This document shows, one piece after another, positions 35,787 to 44,280 of a stretch of 50,663 nucleotides of DNA (the stretch's first letter is position 1; each line of letters starts with the position of its first letter). Source of the stretch: Bacillus sp. V3B (GTDB lineage Bacteria > Bacillota > Bacilli > Bacillales > Cytobacillaceae); the NCBI RefSeq assembly GCF_024494465.1, contig NZ_JAETXM010000026.1, positions 1-50,663 on the forward strand, written 5' to 3'. Both the position numbers and the translations under genes were made by a program. The notes below the pieces were generated by a model. The model was not told the origin of the DNA, searched no databases, and worked only from the letters and a program-made list of their open reading frames with translations.

Positions 35787-36671
35787 ATGGATTTACATCA
35801 ACTGTATATTTTTACGAAAGTGGTTGAACATAAAAGCTTTTCTAAGGCTGCGGATGATGTTTATTTAAGTCAATCAACCGTGAGCACACATATTCATTCG
35901 CTAGAAAAAATGCTGAATGTTAGACTTTTCGATCGTGTAGGAAGAGAAAGCATCCTTACACCTTATGGAGAACGTTTGTATGAATGGGCATTAAAACTAT
36001 TACAATTAAAAGATCAAGCCTTACTTGATTTAAGTCACGAGATGACAGAATTAAGGGGAGATATTCGAATTGCGGCTAGTTCTGTACCAGGGCAATATAT
36101 GATCCCAAAAATGGTAAAGCAATATAGAGATGAGTACCCTCTCGTCACGTTTCATATTAATCAATCCTCTTCAAAAATTGTAGCGGAGAAAGTATTAAAT
36201 GGATCTGTAGACCTTGGGATTTTAGGTGAAAAATACGATAGTGAAAAACTTCACTATATACCCTTGTTAAAAGAAAAATTAGTGCTCATTTCACCAAAGG
36301 ATATTGAGTTCAAAAACCCGGTTCATATCCAAGAGATTCTGAACTACCCTTTTGTAATGAGAAATGCTAATTCAGGAACGAACTCTATTCTTGAAAAGTT
36401 CTTGAAAGAGAATAAGGTTACGAAAGATCAAATGAATATTATCGCTTATACAGATAGCGGTCAGAGTTTAATGCAGTTTGTGAAGGAAGGGATCGGTATT
36501 TCAATTATTTCAGAAATTGCTTCAAAAGAATATGATGCGAGAAATTTGATTCATATGTACGATATCGAGGATTTCGATCATGAAAGATATTTTTACCTTG
36601 TTTATAATATTAATAGAACACAATCGGTCGTATCAAAAAAATTCATTGAAGATGCGATTCGCTTAATATAA
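35787..36671 (+). CDS. LysR-family transcriptional regulator
   Basis: A 294-residue regulator. The winged helix-turn-helix is at the N-terminus (MDLHQLYIFTKVVEHKSFSK then LSQSTVSTHIHSLEKML), with an effector-binding domain of the periplasmic-binding type from about residue 90. The sequence resembles the group annotated as selenium-metabolism-associated or CysL-like LysR regulators, but no selenium or sulfur genes are near. A GTG at 35781 is in frame; GAGGTG 8 nt before ATG 35787 decides the start. It is divergent from the SIMPL gene and convergent with a pirin gene. Target unknown. Confidence 0.9.
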   Translation: MDLHQLYIFTKVVEHKSFSKAADDVYLSQSTVSTHIHSLEKMLNVRLFDRVGRESILTPYGERLYEWALKLLQLKDQALLDLSHEMTELRGDIRIAASSVPGQYMIPKMVKQYRDEYPLVTFHINQSSSKIVAEKVLNGSVDLGILGEKYDSEKLHYIPLLKEKLVLISPKDIEFKNPVHIQEILNYPFVMRNANSGTNSILEKFLKENKVTKDQMNIIAYTDSGQSLMQFVKEGIGISIISEIASKEYDARNLIHMYDIEDFDHERYFYLVYNINRTQSVVSKKFIEDAIRLI

Positions 36672-36745
36672 GCCAAGCACATTCTATGTAAAGGAGTTTC
36701 AACATTTAGAGAGACTGGTTCATTGTTCTCTCTTATTTATTTGTC

Positions 36746-36788
36746 CACCTTAAAAGGACACTCTCGGTGGGAGTGTCCTTTTAAGGTG
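36746..36788. terminator. 18-bp perfect hairpin shared by the LysR and pirin genes
   Basis: CACCTTAAAAGGACACTC (36746-36763), TCGGTGG loop, GAGTGTCCTTTTAAGGTG (36771-36788). It acts in both directions. The dispersed motif AAGGTGTCAGGCACC (36783-36797) starts in its right arm and runs into the pirin stop codon. Confidence 0.8.
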
Positions 36789-37490
36789 TCAGGCACCATG
36801 TTTCATCTCAATCAATAAAAAGTGAGAGGTTTCAGTTGCTTTGATTTGAATGTCTTCTTCAACAATTTCTAGTGCATCTCTACCAACTAAAGGAATTTGA
36901 TTGATGTCAGAAGTACCTTCAATTTGAACTAAGTATGCTTGTCTTCCTTCTTTAACAGGAAAATGGATGACTTGTTCTTTTTCAAGTTCTAATGAGTAGA
37001 AGTTTACATCTTGATTCACCTTAATAGGTGCATCACCTGCTTTACTTGACACCATATGAAGCCAGTTGTTAAGTCTGTCGTCCCAATCAAATCGATAATC
37101 CCCATAATTAGGAGTATATCCCCGTTGGTCAGGCAATACCCAAATTTGCAACAATCTTAAAACGTTGTCACCATGGTTGTACTCACTGTGAAGTACACCT
37201 GTTCCGGCACTCATATATTGAACATGTCCACGAGTGACCGTTTTTTGATTTCCCATACTATCTCCATGTGTAAGTTCACCATCAACTACATATGAGATGA
37301 TCTCCATATCTCGATGTGGATGTGTATCAAATCCGGTTTTAGGTGCAATCAAATCATCATTGATGACTCTTAAAACGCCAAAATTCATATTTTTTGGATT
37401 ATAGTAGTCTGCAAATGAGAAGTGAAAGATACTATTTAGCCATCCGAGGTTACTACGTCCCATTTTGTTGTGATCTAATTTTCTTAGCAT
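36789..37490 (-). CDS. Pirin-family bicupin protein
   Basis: A 233-residue pirin (YhhW/YhaK-like). The metal-binding cupin motif FDTHPHRDMEIISYVVDGEL (about residues 53-72) is followed by a second H/E pair in GTGVLHSEYNHGDN (about 97-110), and the C-terminal cupin completes the fold. Some bacterial pirins have quercetinase activity; others bind redox-active iron; role here unknown. AAGGAG 9 nt before ATG 37490 selects this start over the in-frame ATG at 37511. The stop codon lies inside the dispersed GTGTCAGGCACC motif, so the last residues (MKHGA) come from that motif and its flank. Confidence 0.88.
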   Translation of the reverse strand: MLRKLDHNKMGRSNLGWLNSIFHFSFADYYNPKNMNFGVLRVINDDLIAPKTGFDTHPHRDMEIISYVVDGELTHGDSMGNQKTVTRGHVQYMSAGTGVLHSEYNHGDNVLRLLQIWVLPDQRGYTPNYGDYRFDWDDRLNNWLHMVSSKAGDAPIKVNQDVNFYSLELEKEQVIHFPVKEGRQAYLVQIEGTSDINQIPLVGRDALEIVEEDIQIKATETSHFLLIEMKHGA

Positions 37491-37784
37491 GATCAATCGC
37501 TCCTTCTTCATTGTTATGATTTTGTTAGTTGCATCTCAATTCTATTATTCACATAATCAGAACATAAATTTATGAGTTTGTTATGCTTGTTTTGGATAGT
37601 TAATTAGAAATAAAAATATCTTAATTGAAGATAAATTATATAGGATATTTTATCCTAATGTCAACAAAATAAAATAATGATCAGATAACCCCTTATTAAA
37701 AATATGGTAACATTTAAACATAAAATGGCTAGCAAAATTAATGGCGAATAAACAAAATGTAGAGGTTAAGAGGAGGACAAGACC

Positions 37785-38987
37785 ATGAATCTTGTAGCAT
37801 CTGAGAAAATGAAAAAATTAACTACTGGTATTTTTACAGAGTTGGCCAACAAAAAACAGGAAGCGATTAAAAAAGGAATTGATGTTATTGATTTGAGTGT
37901 TGGAAGCCCTGATATGTCGCCTCCATCGTTCGTGGTGGATGCTCTTGTGGAGTATAGTAAGGACACCTCAAAATATGGGTATACATTAAAAGGAATTGAT
38001 GAATTCAATGAAGCAGTCGGTTACTTTTACAAAAAACGCTATGGAGTAGAACTTGACCCACATCAAGAAGTCTTACAGTTGATGGGTTCTCAAGATGGGC
38101 TTTCCCATTTGGCTACGGCAATGGTTAATCCAGGTGAATATGTTCTCGTGCCTGATCCAGGTTATCCTATTTATGAAGCAAGCGTGACAATCGCGGGTGG
38201 CTCCATTTATCCGATGCCATTAGTAGAAGAAAATCAATTTCTACCAAAGTTGGATAGAATTCCACTAGACGTTTTAGAGAAGGCAAAAATGATGATTATC
38301 AGCTATCCTGGAAATCCGGTAACAGCGTTAGCAGATGAAACCTTTTTTGCAGAAGTTGTATCGTTTGCAAGAAAACATAATATCCTTGTCGTTCATGATT
38401 TTGCCTATTCTGAACTAATCTTCGATAATCATCCTCAAACTAGTTTCATGTCTGTCCCAGGAGCGAAAGAGGTAGGGATTGAGTTTAATTCTCTATCTAA
38501 AACATTTAATATGGCAGGCTGTCGGATAGGATATGTTGTGGGAAATAGGGAAGCGATTCATATATTGGCTTCGCTGAAGTCACATATAGACTATGGTGTG
38601 TTTTATCCGATTCAAATGGCAGCAGTAACCGCTCTTACATCGGACTATTCTGTACTTGGGGATCAGGTAAAAGAGTATGAGTATCGGAGAAATATCTTGA
38701 TTTCAGGATTGCAAAAGGCAGGTTGGGAAGTAGCGATGTCTCCTGCCACGATGTTTGTTTGGGCAAGAATACCTGACGGTTGGACATCTCGTTCATTTGC
38801 GTTTGAATTAATTGAAAAGGCAGGAGTGGCTGTTGTTCCTGGTGGCGCTTTTGGAAAGCAAGGGGAAGGTTTCGTACGAATGGCCCTCGTTCAATCTCCT
38901 GAAAAACTTGCTGAGGCAGCGGAACGGATAGAGGAATTCCTTCGTAGTGATCAGTTGCAAGATTCAGTGAAAACGACTAACAATTAA
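37785..38987 (+). CDS. Class I/II aminotransferase (LL-diaminopimelate/aspartate type)
   Basis: A 400-residue PLP enzyme. Visible features are DLSVGSPDMSPP near residue 36, YGYTLKGIDEFNEAV, MGSQDGLSHLATAMVNPGE, the YPGNPVTA loop, the lysine motif FNSLSKTFNMAGCRIGY (PLP lysine about 236) and C-terminal FVRMALVQSPE. It is closest in style to the DapL/alanine-aspartate aminotransferase group common in Bacillus, but the amino donor cannot be fixed. GAGGAGGAC before the ATG is a good ribosome binding site. It is monocistronic, followed by a long hairpin at 39110. Confidence 0.88.
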   Translation: MNLVASEKMKKLTTGIFTELANKKQEAIKKGIDVIDLSVGSPDMSPPSFVVDALVEYSKDTSKYGYTLKGIDEFNEAVGYFYKKRYGVELDPHQEVLQLMGSQDGLSHLATAMVNPGEYVLVPDPGYPIYEASVTIAGGSIYPMPLVEENQFLPKLDRIPLDVLEKAKMMIISYPGNPVTALADETFFAEVVSFARKHNILVVHDFAYSELIFDNHPQTSFMSVPGAKEVGIEFNSLSKTFNMAGCRIGYVVGNREAIHILASLKSHIDYGVFYPIQMAAVTALTSDYSVLGDQVKEYEYRRNILISGLQKAGWEVAMSPATMFVWARIPDGWTSRSFAFELIEKAGVAVVPGGAFGKQGEGFVRMALVQSPEKLAEAAERIEEFLRSDQLQDSVKTTNN

Positions 38988-39109
38988 CAGTTGGAATGGG
39001 AATAGAAAGTAATCGTATTAAAAAACTTAAAGCTAGCTATTATATGGAATTAATTTCATAATAGTTTTAAGTTTCTTTTAGACTGATCTCTAGTGATATA
39101 GCAAAAATG

Positions 39110-39146
39110 ACCATCTTTATTCAGTGTGAAACTGAATAAAGATGGT
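39110..39146. terminator. 16-bp perfect hairpin after the aminotransferase
   Basis: ACCATCTTTATTCAGT (39110-39125), GTGAA, ACTGAATAAAGATGGT (39131-39146). T-run weak (TTGTTACCCTTTTTT), yet the stem and position suit a terminator. Confidence 0.65.
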
Positions 39147-39430
39147 TGTTACCCTTTTTTGCCTGCAAATTGACGTTTGATTAAAGATCAAGCGTTTTGT
39201 GTACTAAATCTACTGTTATTTTGCTTGTTCTCCACGTTATCGGAACTACTTAACTTCAAAATTGGTAGCTTTTTATTTTATCCTTGAGCATGTTACCTCT
39301 ATTTAATAAAAAAACGAAGTTATGTAATCGAATAGAAAAGAAACTGAAAAGGTTAATTGATAAAATGGATAGAAAAGCTCTTTTTAGTTTATTCAATTAT
39401 ATAATAATAAGTAAGATAGAGGAGATTTTG

Positions 39431-39742
39431 ATGGAATCACATGTGAAAAGCGCATTAGAAGAATGGAAAAAGGAAATTTGTGATTTATTAAATGGGATAG
39501 ATAAAGAATATGAAGAAGTTAGACGTGAACTTCAAGTATATTCTTACAAATTCAGCATCACCAAGCAGGTAGTTCAATCAACGGTTAATGAAGATATTAT
39601 TCGAAATATTCGTGAACTGTATAATAAGCCTTTTGAACATAAGTATAATGAACTAAAGGTGAGTATTAAGGACTTGGAAGAAAGGAAAAGAGTATTTCAA
39701 ATGTTTATTGATAAAATTGATAAAGTCATGGAAAAAGAATAG
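39431..39742 (+). CDS. Small coiled-coil protein, unknown
   Basis: A 103-residue protein, almost entirely helical and charged (SALEEWKKEICDLLNGIDKE, then VSIKDLEERKRVFQMFIDK), with heptad-like spacing. No known domain. The frame is open back to a TTG at 39284 and its upstream part reads plausibly, but GAGGAG 6 nt before ATG 39431 is the only good start signal. It ends 30 nt before the left end of the second tnpB element and is not part of it by the boundaries I infer. Function unknown. Confidence 0.6.
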   Translation: MESHVKSALEEWKKEICDLLNGIDKEYEEVRRELQVYSYKFSITKQVVQSTVNEDIIRNIRELYNKPFEHKYNELKVSIKDLEERKRVFQMFIDKIDKVMEKE

Positions 39743-39916
39743 ATAAAGCCATCCGGTTGTGAAAAATTCTATCAATATTGCCAAGAGTACCCCTTCTTCA
39801 AATTTTCTTTGGAAAATTAAGGAGGGGGTGAATTGGCGGTTTTTTATTATAGAGAATGATATCATTTGCCTTTAGGAACGTATATTCGGTATAATGTTTT
39901 TAAGGGGGTGAATAAA

Positions 39917-41362
39917 ATGCCAAAGGAAAATGAAACAAAAAACAAGTATAAAACACATCAGATTTGGATTAAAAAAGGTCATCGCATGTATGGGTATTTT
40001 CAAACGATGACTCAACATGCAAAAAAAATGTACAATACAACTAACTTTTACATACGTCAGGTGTATACAGGTTTAACTGTAGAAAAACAACTTCAACCGC
40101 TTCAAAAAGAAGTGTTGGATATCATTCATAATAAACTAGGTAAAATGAATGAGGTTCAATTGATTGCTCATCAAAAAAGTACGGAAAAACAACAAGCTAA
40201 ACCAAAAGAAAAGAGAAAAGAAGTTAAATGCAACTTGTTTGAAAAACCTTCAAGAGAAAACCCATATGTGGATTACCATCTTTTGGATAGTTTATTTAAA
40301 ATAATGGGACAAAAGGATTATCGTTCCCTTCCAACACAATCAAGCCAAGGGGTAATGAAAATGGTCTTTCAAAATTGGAAGTCTTTTTATGCTAGTTTAA
40401 AAGACTATAAGCAGAATCCATTAAAATATAAAGGAAAACCAAGAATACCAAAATATATTCGTTCAATGGAGAAGGAAGTCGTTTTCACGAATCAAGATTG
40501 CGTCATTAAAAATGATAAATTTTTAAAGTTTCCTAAAACAAAAGAACAATTAAACATAGGGAAACTAGGCTATTGTGAAGGGAAATTAAAACAAGTTCGC
40601 GTGATCCCCCAATACAATGAGTATGTAGTGGAGTTAGTTATGGATGTTCCTACTGAACATAAAGAATATGTAGATAATGGACGATATATGAGTATTGATT
40701 TAGGAGTCGATAACCTTGCAGCCATTGTTACGAATACAGGTAGTCAACCTTTATTGGTAAAGGGCAAAAATATCAAATCCGTTAATCAGTATTACAATAA
40801 AAGGAAAGCGCATTTCCTCAGTGTTTTAAGACAAGGAAAACAAACAAATGAAGGCTCTTTTACATCAAAAAAGTTAGAGCATTTACATCAAAAAAGGCAT
40901 CTTAAAATAAAGGATCTTTTTCATAAAGCCAGTTCTGAAATGCTGAAAATGGCTTTAGCAGAACAGACAAACACCATTATTATTGGAAAAAATAAAGATT
41001 GGAAACAAGAAATGAGTATGGGAAAACGAAACAATCAATCTTTTGTCAGTATTCCGCATAGTTTGTTCATGACTATGGTGGAATATAAAGCTGCAGAACA
41101 CGGGATTAAAGTAGTCGTAGCTGAAGAGTCCTATACATCCAAAGCAAGTTTCCTTGATGGTGATGAGATTCCTACTTATGGAGAATATGAAGGTAAAAAA
41201 CAGTTTTCAGGAATAAGAATAAAACGAGGTTTGTATCGTTCGGGTCAAGGGTGGATCATAAACGCTGATGTAAATGGTGCTGCGACTATTTTAAAAAAAG
41301 CTGTGGCATGTGTAACAAAAGAAACCGTAAATGTATGGAATCCACAATCTAAAATCATATAA
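39917..41362 (+). CDS. tnpB: Divergent TnpB, noncanonical RuvC site
   Basis: A 481-residue TnpB of a subfamily very different from element 1. RuvC-I aspartate D261 (MSIDLGVDNL) and RuvC-III aspartate D451 (NADVNGA) are present. Where RuvC-II normally gives its glutamate, the sequence is IIIGKNKDWKQ (G357-K358-N359), with no acid at the expected place; E403/E404 in AEESYTSK are candidates for a relocated catalytic acid. The zinc-ribbon cysteines are absent: no CxxC lies between residues 400 and 450. Rearranged catalytic sites have been described for several TnpB branches. GGGGGTG precedes ATG 39917; an in-frame start at 39866 lies in the left end and has none. Confidence 0.88.
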   Translation: MPKENETKNKYKTHQIWIKKGHRMYGYFQTMTQHAKKMYNTTNFYIRQVYTGLTVEKQLQPLQKEVLDIIHNKLGKMNEVQLIAHQKSTEKQQAKPKEKRKEVKCNLFEKPSRENPYVDYHLLDSLFKIMGQKDYRSLPTQSSQGVMKMVFQNWKSFYASLKDYKQNPLKYKGKPRIPKYIRSMEKEVVFTNQDCVIKNDKFLKFPKTKEQLNIGKLGYCEGKLKQVRVIPQYNEYVVELVMDVPTEHKEYVDNGRYMSIDLGVDNLAAIVTNTGSQPLLVKGKNIKSVNQYYNKRKAHFLSVLRQGKQTNEGSFTSKKLEHLHQKRHLKIKDLFHKASSEMLKMALAEQTNTIIIGKNKDWKQEMSMGKRNNQSFVSIPHSLFMTMVEYKAAEHGIKVVVAEESYTSKASFLDGDEIPTYGEYEGKKQFSGIRIKRGLYRSGQGWIINADVNGAATILKKAVACVTKETVNVWNPQSKII

Positions 41363-41470
41363 AAGAAGTCCCAAAGGCAAGACCAATGGGATAGAGGGGT
41401 TGGGTGTTTGTAGCACACCACTGTGTCAACTCCACTAGCGTTAAGCGTTCGGAAATGTTCGATACGCTAG

Positions 41471-41521
41471 AAACCCCGACTTCAAAATTTCGTTAGAAAA
41501 TTAAGTGGTGGGAGTATTCAT
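41471..41521 (+). repeat. Right end of element 2, presumed 3' omega RNA
   Basis: The 42 bases 41471-41512 match 4711-4752 at 39 positions, including the full GTTAGAAAATTAAGTGGTGGG arm. Element 2 ends TTCAT where element 1 ends TTCAA. Confidence 0.6.
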
Positions 41522-41716
41522 GCAGGCTATGTCTAACCACTAAAGGGATTCTTGATGAGTTCCTATTCTCCCTATAAGAGCTTTAATCAATTTATTCCAC
41601 TGTAATGGAAAGAAATCGTTTTGCTATTCATTCAGGGAAGGGTACAATGTTAAAATATAAATAGCCAATCACCTGAGGGAAAATTGTTTTAAAAATAGCA
41701 AAGAAGTGAGCAGATC

Positions 41717-42487
41717 ATGGAATTATTAAAAAAGGAAAACGAAGCGAGTCATGATAAAATTGAAATTCAATTAGTAAATGTTGGTAAATTATTTAAAAAT
41801 CAAAAAGAAGCTGTGCATGTATTAAAAGGGATAAGTGGAAACATCACAAAAGGAAAGATTGTAACCATTATCGGACCATCAGGATCTGGAAAAAGTACGA
41901 TTCTATCCCTGTGTAATTTACTTCAAACTCCTGATGAAGGAGAAGTCCGGATTCATGGAAAGGAAGTTCGAGAGTGGGATATACAGGAACTTAGACGCAA
42001 GGTTGGGATTGCTTTTCAAGCTGCTCCTATGATGCAAGGGACGGCATTAGAAAATTTGTCTCTACCTGCACGCTTGCAAGGAAAGATATTGGATAATCCC
42101 GAGAAATATATGAAATATGTGGGATTATCAGAGGGTCTTTTATCGCGAGAGGCAAAAGAGCTTTCAGGGGGCCAAAGACAAAGGTTATCCTTTGCCCGAA
42201 CGCTTGTGAATGAACCTTCTATTTTATTACTTGATGAAGTAACTTCCGCACTTGATTCCATATCGGCACGTGAGGTGGAGGAATTGATTGTACGGATTAA
42301 CCGTGAACGGCATACGACTATTCTTTGGGTTACACATGACTTTTCCCAAGCAGAACGTGTTGGAGATGAAACCTGGCTTGTGATGGATGGGAACTTAATT
42401 GAGGCGGCACCTACTAAACAATTTTTCTCCGAACCGAAAGAAGTTCGTACGAAGGAATTTTTAGACCAGAAGAGGGTTTCCCTATGA
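41717..42487 (+). CDS. fetA: ABC transporter ATP-binding protein, FetA/YjkB-like
   Basis: A 256-residue ATPase. Walker A GPSGSGKST (about residues 53-61), Q-loop FQAAPMMQG, signature LSGGQRQRLSFAR and Walker B ILLLDEVTSALD with the H-loop THDFS are all intact. The downstream permease (UPF0014/FetB) overlaps it by 4 nt (ATGA), so the two form one transporter. E. coli FetAB exports iron and helps under oxidative stress; B. subtilis YjkB-YjkA is the same pair. The start has AAGTGAG at good spacing. The iron role is inferred from the partner family. Confidence 0.88.
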   Translation: MELLKKENEASHDKIEIQLVNVGKLFKNQKEAVHVLKGISGNITKGKIVTIIGPSGSGKSTILSLCNLLQTPDEGEVRIHGKEVREWDIQELRRKVGIAFQAAPMMQGTALENLSLPARLQGKILDNPEKYMKYVGLSEGLLSREAKELSGGQRQRLSFARTLVNEPSILLLDEVTSALDSISAREVEELIVRINRERHTTILWVTHDFSQAERVGDETWLVMDGNLIEAAPTKQFFSEPKEVRTKEFLDQKRVSL

Positions 42488-43242
42488 GTTTGTTAGCGAT
42501 TATTCTTAGTTTTGGCTTTGTTATTATCGCTCTTTTTATTTCAAGAGCATTTAAATTAGGGCTTGGTCGTGACCTGATTATTACAAGTATTCGTGCCACA
42601 ATTCAATTATTCATTGTTGGTTATATTTTAAAAATGGTTTTTGGATTTGGTCATCCCTTTGTAGTCATTCTGATGCTTCTTCTTATGATTATAGTAGCAG
42701 CGAAGAATGCAGCGAAGCGGGGAAGGGGTCTCCCCCATGTTTTTTGGAAAATCTTCTTAACTATTTCTATCGTTGAGATCATTACACAAGGGTTTTTACT
42801 AGGATTACATATCGTACCAGCAACACCACAGTATATTATTTCGATTAGTGGAATGATTATCGGGAACTCAATGATTATCGCGAACTTGTTATTAAATCGT
42901 TTAAAAGGTGAAGTCGAGATGAGAAAAGAGGAGATTCAGCTTGTATTGTCACTCGGTGGAAGTATAAAGCAGTCGATCTATCCAATTCTCAAACAATCGA
43001 TTCGGTCAAGCTTAATTCCAACCATTGAAGGGCAGAAAACAATTGGACTTGTTCAACTCCCAGGTATGATGACTGGTCAAATTATAGCGGGGGCAGATCC
43101 GATCCAAGCCGTTCGTTTGCAACTATTAATTGTTTTTCTTATTATGTCTGCGGCTTCCCTAACGGCCATTATCCTAGGGTTTCTCGTTTATCCAAGCCTA
43201 TTCAACAAAAATCAGCAATTAGATATCCAGGACTGGAAGTAA
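42484..43242 (+). CDS. fetB: ABC transporter permease, FetB/YjkA (UPF0014)
   Basis: A 252-residue membrane protein with about six to seven helices. Family blocks: IRATIQLFIVGYILKMVF near the start, MIIVAAKNAAKRG, GMIIGNSMIIANLLLNR, IQLVLSLGGS, and GLVQLPGMMTGQIIAGADP. The start overlaps the fetA stop. It is likely the transmembrane half of an iron (or other metal) exporter. The stop is followed 4 nt later by a large terminator. Confidence 0.9.
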   Translation: MSLLAIILSFGFVIIALFISRAFKLGLGRDLIITSIRATIQLFIVGYILKMVFGFGHPFVVILMLLLMIIVAAKNAAKRGRGLPHVFWKIFLTISIVEIITQGFLLGLHIVPATPQYIISISGMIIGNSMIIANLLLNRLKGEVEMRKEEIQLVLSLGGSIKQSIYPILKQSIRSSLIPTIEGQKTIGLVQLPGMMTGQIIAGADPIQAVRLQLLIVFLIMSAASLTAIILGFLVYPSLFNKNQQLDIQDWK

Positions 43243-43245
43243 GAA

Positions 43246-43300
43246 AAAAGCGAGGCGATCTCATAAGGTATTTGACACCTTATGGGACCGCCTCGCTTTT
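43246..43300. terminator. Terminator built around the dispersed GGT-TTGACACC motif
   Basis: Outer arms AAAAGCGAGGCG (43246-43257) and CGCCTCGCTTTT (43289-43300) enclose CATAAGGT-ATTTGA-CACCTTATG (43262-43284). T-tracts on both strands serve convergent genes. The inner part matches the element at 18129 with two changes. Confidence 0.85.
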
Positions 43301-43308
43301 AAATTCAT

Positions 43309-43749
43309 TTACCAAAAATTCGGTTTAACGACCATGAACCAAAGCATCGCTAATAAGAGAACGATATACATCCAAAGGGAGCGCTTTAATCCAGCGGCCA
43401 GCTCTTCTTTATTAGCGTTTGTTTCTGGAAACTTACGCAGCCTTGGTGAAAATGCACGCGCAAGAAAGAACACTGAACCAAACATAATCATGAACGTCAT
43501 AACGATCCACGAGGTTCTCCAAGTCCAAGGACCTAATAAGATAAGGAGTATTCCTGATATTACTAGTACATGTCCTGCATGCTTTGCCATCCTGACAACA
43601 AACCAGAAGGTACCTAGATGAATATCCATTTCTTTCCCTTTTGTTAGGTGAAGTTTATTTACAATGGGTAAAAGGATAAAGAATGGACCAATCGATACGA
43701 TTGCGCTAAGAACATGAAGATAGATAAGAAAGCGATAAAGTAAATCCAC
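43309..43749 (-). CDS. Small integral membrane protein, DUF2269-like
   Basis: A 146-residue protein with four hydrophobic helices (about residues 5-30, 52-72, 76-98, 123-142). The first helix contains LIYLHVLSAIVSIG and its conserved histidine, as in DUF2269 and related small heme or copper-linked membrane proteins; the assignment is tentative. The GTG start has only a weak AAGAG nearby, 12 nt after the stop of the ASCH gene, so it is probably translated by coupling. It forms a minus-strand pair with that gene. Function unknown. Confidence 0.65.
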   Translation of the reverse strand: MDLLYRFLIYLHVLSAIVSIGPFFILLPIVNKLHLTKGKEMDIHLGTFWFVVRMAKHAGHVLVISGILLILLGPWTWRTSWIVMTFMIMFGSVFFLARAFSPRLRKFPETNANKEELAAGLKRSLWMYIVLLLAMLWFMVVKPNFW

Positions 43750-43761
43750 TACTCTTAAGAA

Positions 43762-44112
43762 TTACTCATTTACTGGACTGAATTCGTGTACCCATACTCT
43801 CATTTGCGGAAGCCATGGCATGCCTGGATGAAAGGACAGAATAGATTGTTTGTATTCTTCAACGGAAGCATAACCCTCTTGGCGAGCATGTTCATCTGTT
43901 AATTCACCAAGTGACTGAGAATAAACCTTATCTACGATAAACTTATGACCTTTTAACTCCATTATTTCACCTACATCAGCATATCGGCCATTCCGTCTTG
44001 TTGCCGTTTTTTTGCCTTCAAGGACTTTTTGAATATCTTCTTCCACCGTTACGAGGCGTTCAATCGTACACGTTTTTGGTGGTAATGCATTAGTTTCTTC
44101 ATGATTTGTCAT
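43762..44112 (-). CDS. ASCH-domain protein
   Basis: A 116-residue protein with an ASCH fold: VEEDIQKVLEGKKTATRRNG (the GKK-xxxR motif), YADVGEIMELKGHKFIVDKV, and LGELTDEHARQEGYASVEEY. ASCH domains are related to PUA and bind RNA; some are amidohydrolases for modified cytidines. No partner supports either role here. A GTG at 44157 is in frame, but GGAAGGA upstream of ATG 44112 and the usual MTNHE-like start favour the shorter form. It is upstream of, and close to, a membrane protein gene of unknown link. Confidence 0.8.
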   Translation of the reverse strand: MTNHEETNALPPKTCTIERLVTVEEDIQKVLEGKKTATRRNGRYADVGEIMELKGHKFIVDKVYSQSLGELTDEHARQEGYASVEEYKQSILSFHPGMPWLPQMRVWVHEFSPVNE

Positions 44113-44158
44113 ATAATCAAACTTCCTTCCACTTTTTGTTCCTCTATAATTTACCACA

Positions 44159-44173
44159 TGGCGTCAGGCACTA
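44159..44173. repeat. Degenerate copy of the dispersed GTGTCAGGCACC motif
   Basis: TGGCGTCAGGCACTA between divergent genes; it keeps the GTCAGGCAC core only. Confidence 0.4.
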
Positions 44174-44280
44174 CAAATGGATACATATCTTTTTGTGGTA
44201 CTTGATATCTTTTTTAAAATTGGCAGAAAAGTGGTACACTTTAAATGATAGTTATTGGAACGAAATTGAGGTGTAACGGA

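Larger units (their letters stand above)
39773..41521 (+). mobile_element. tnpB-only IS200/IS605-type element (element 2)
   Basis: The left end has a hairpin CCCCTTCTTcAAaTTTTC-tttg-GAAAATTaAGGAGGGGG (39790-39829); the tnpB gene follows; the right end has the hairpin CCGACTT...AAGTGGTGGG ending AGTATTCAT (41478-41521). The left end shares TACCCCTTC-TCAA with element 1, and 39 of 42 bases match at the right end. No tnpA. Between stop and right end, CTAGCG...CGCTAG (near 41436-41470) gives another stem of the presumed omega RNA. Boundaries are inferred. Confidence 0.7.
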
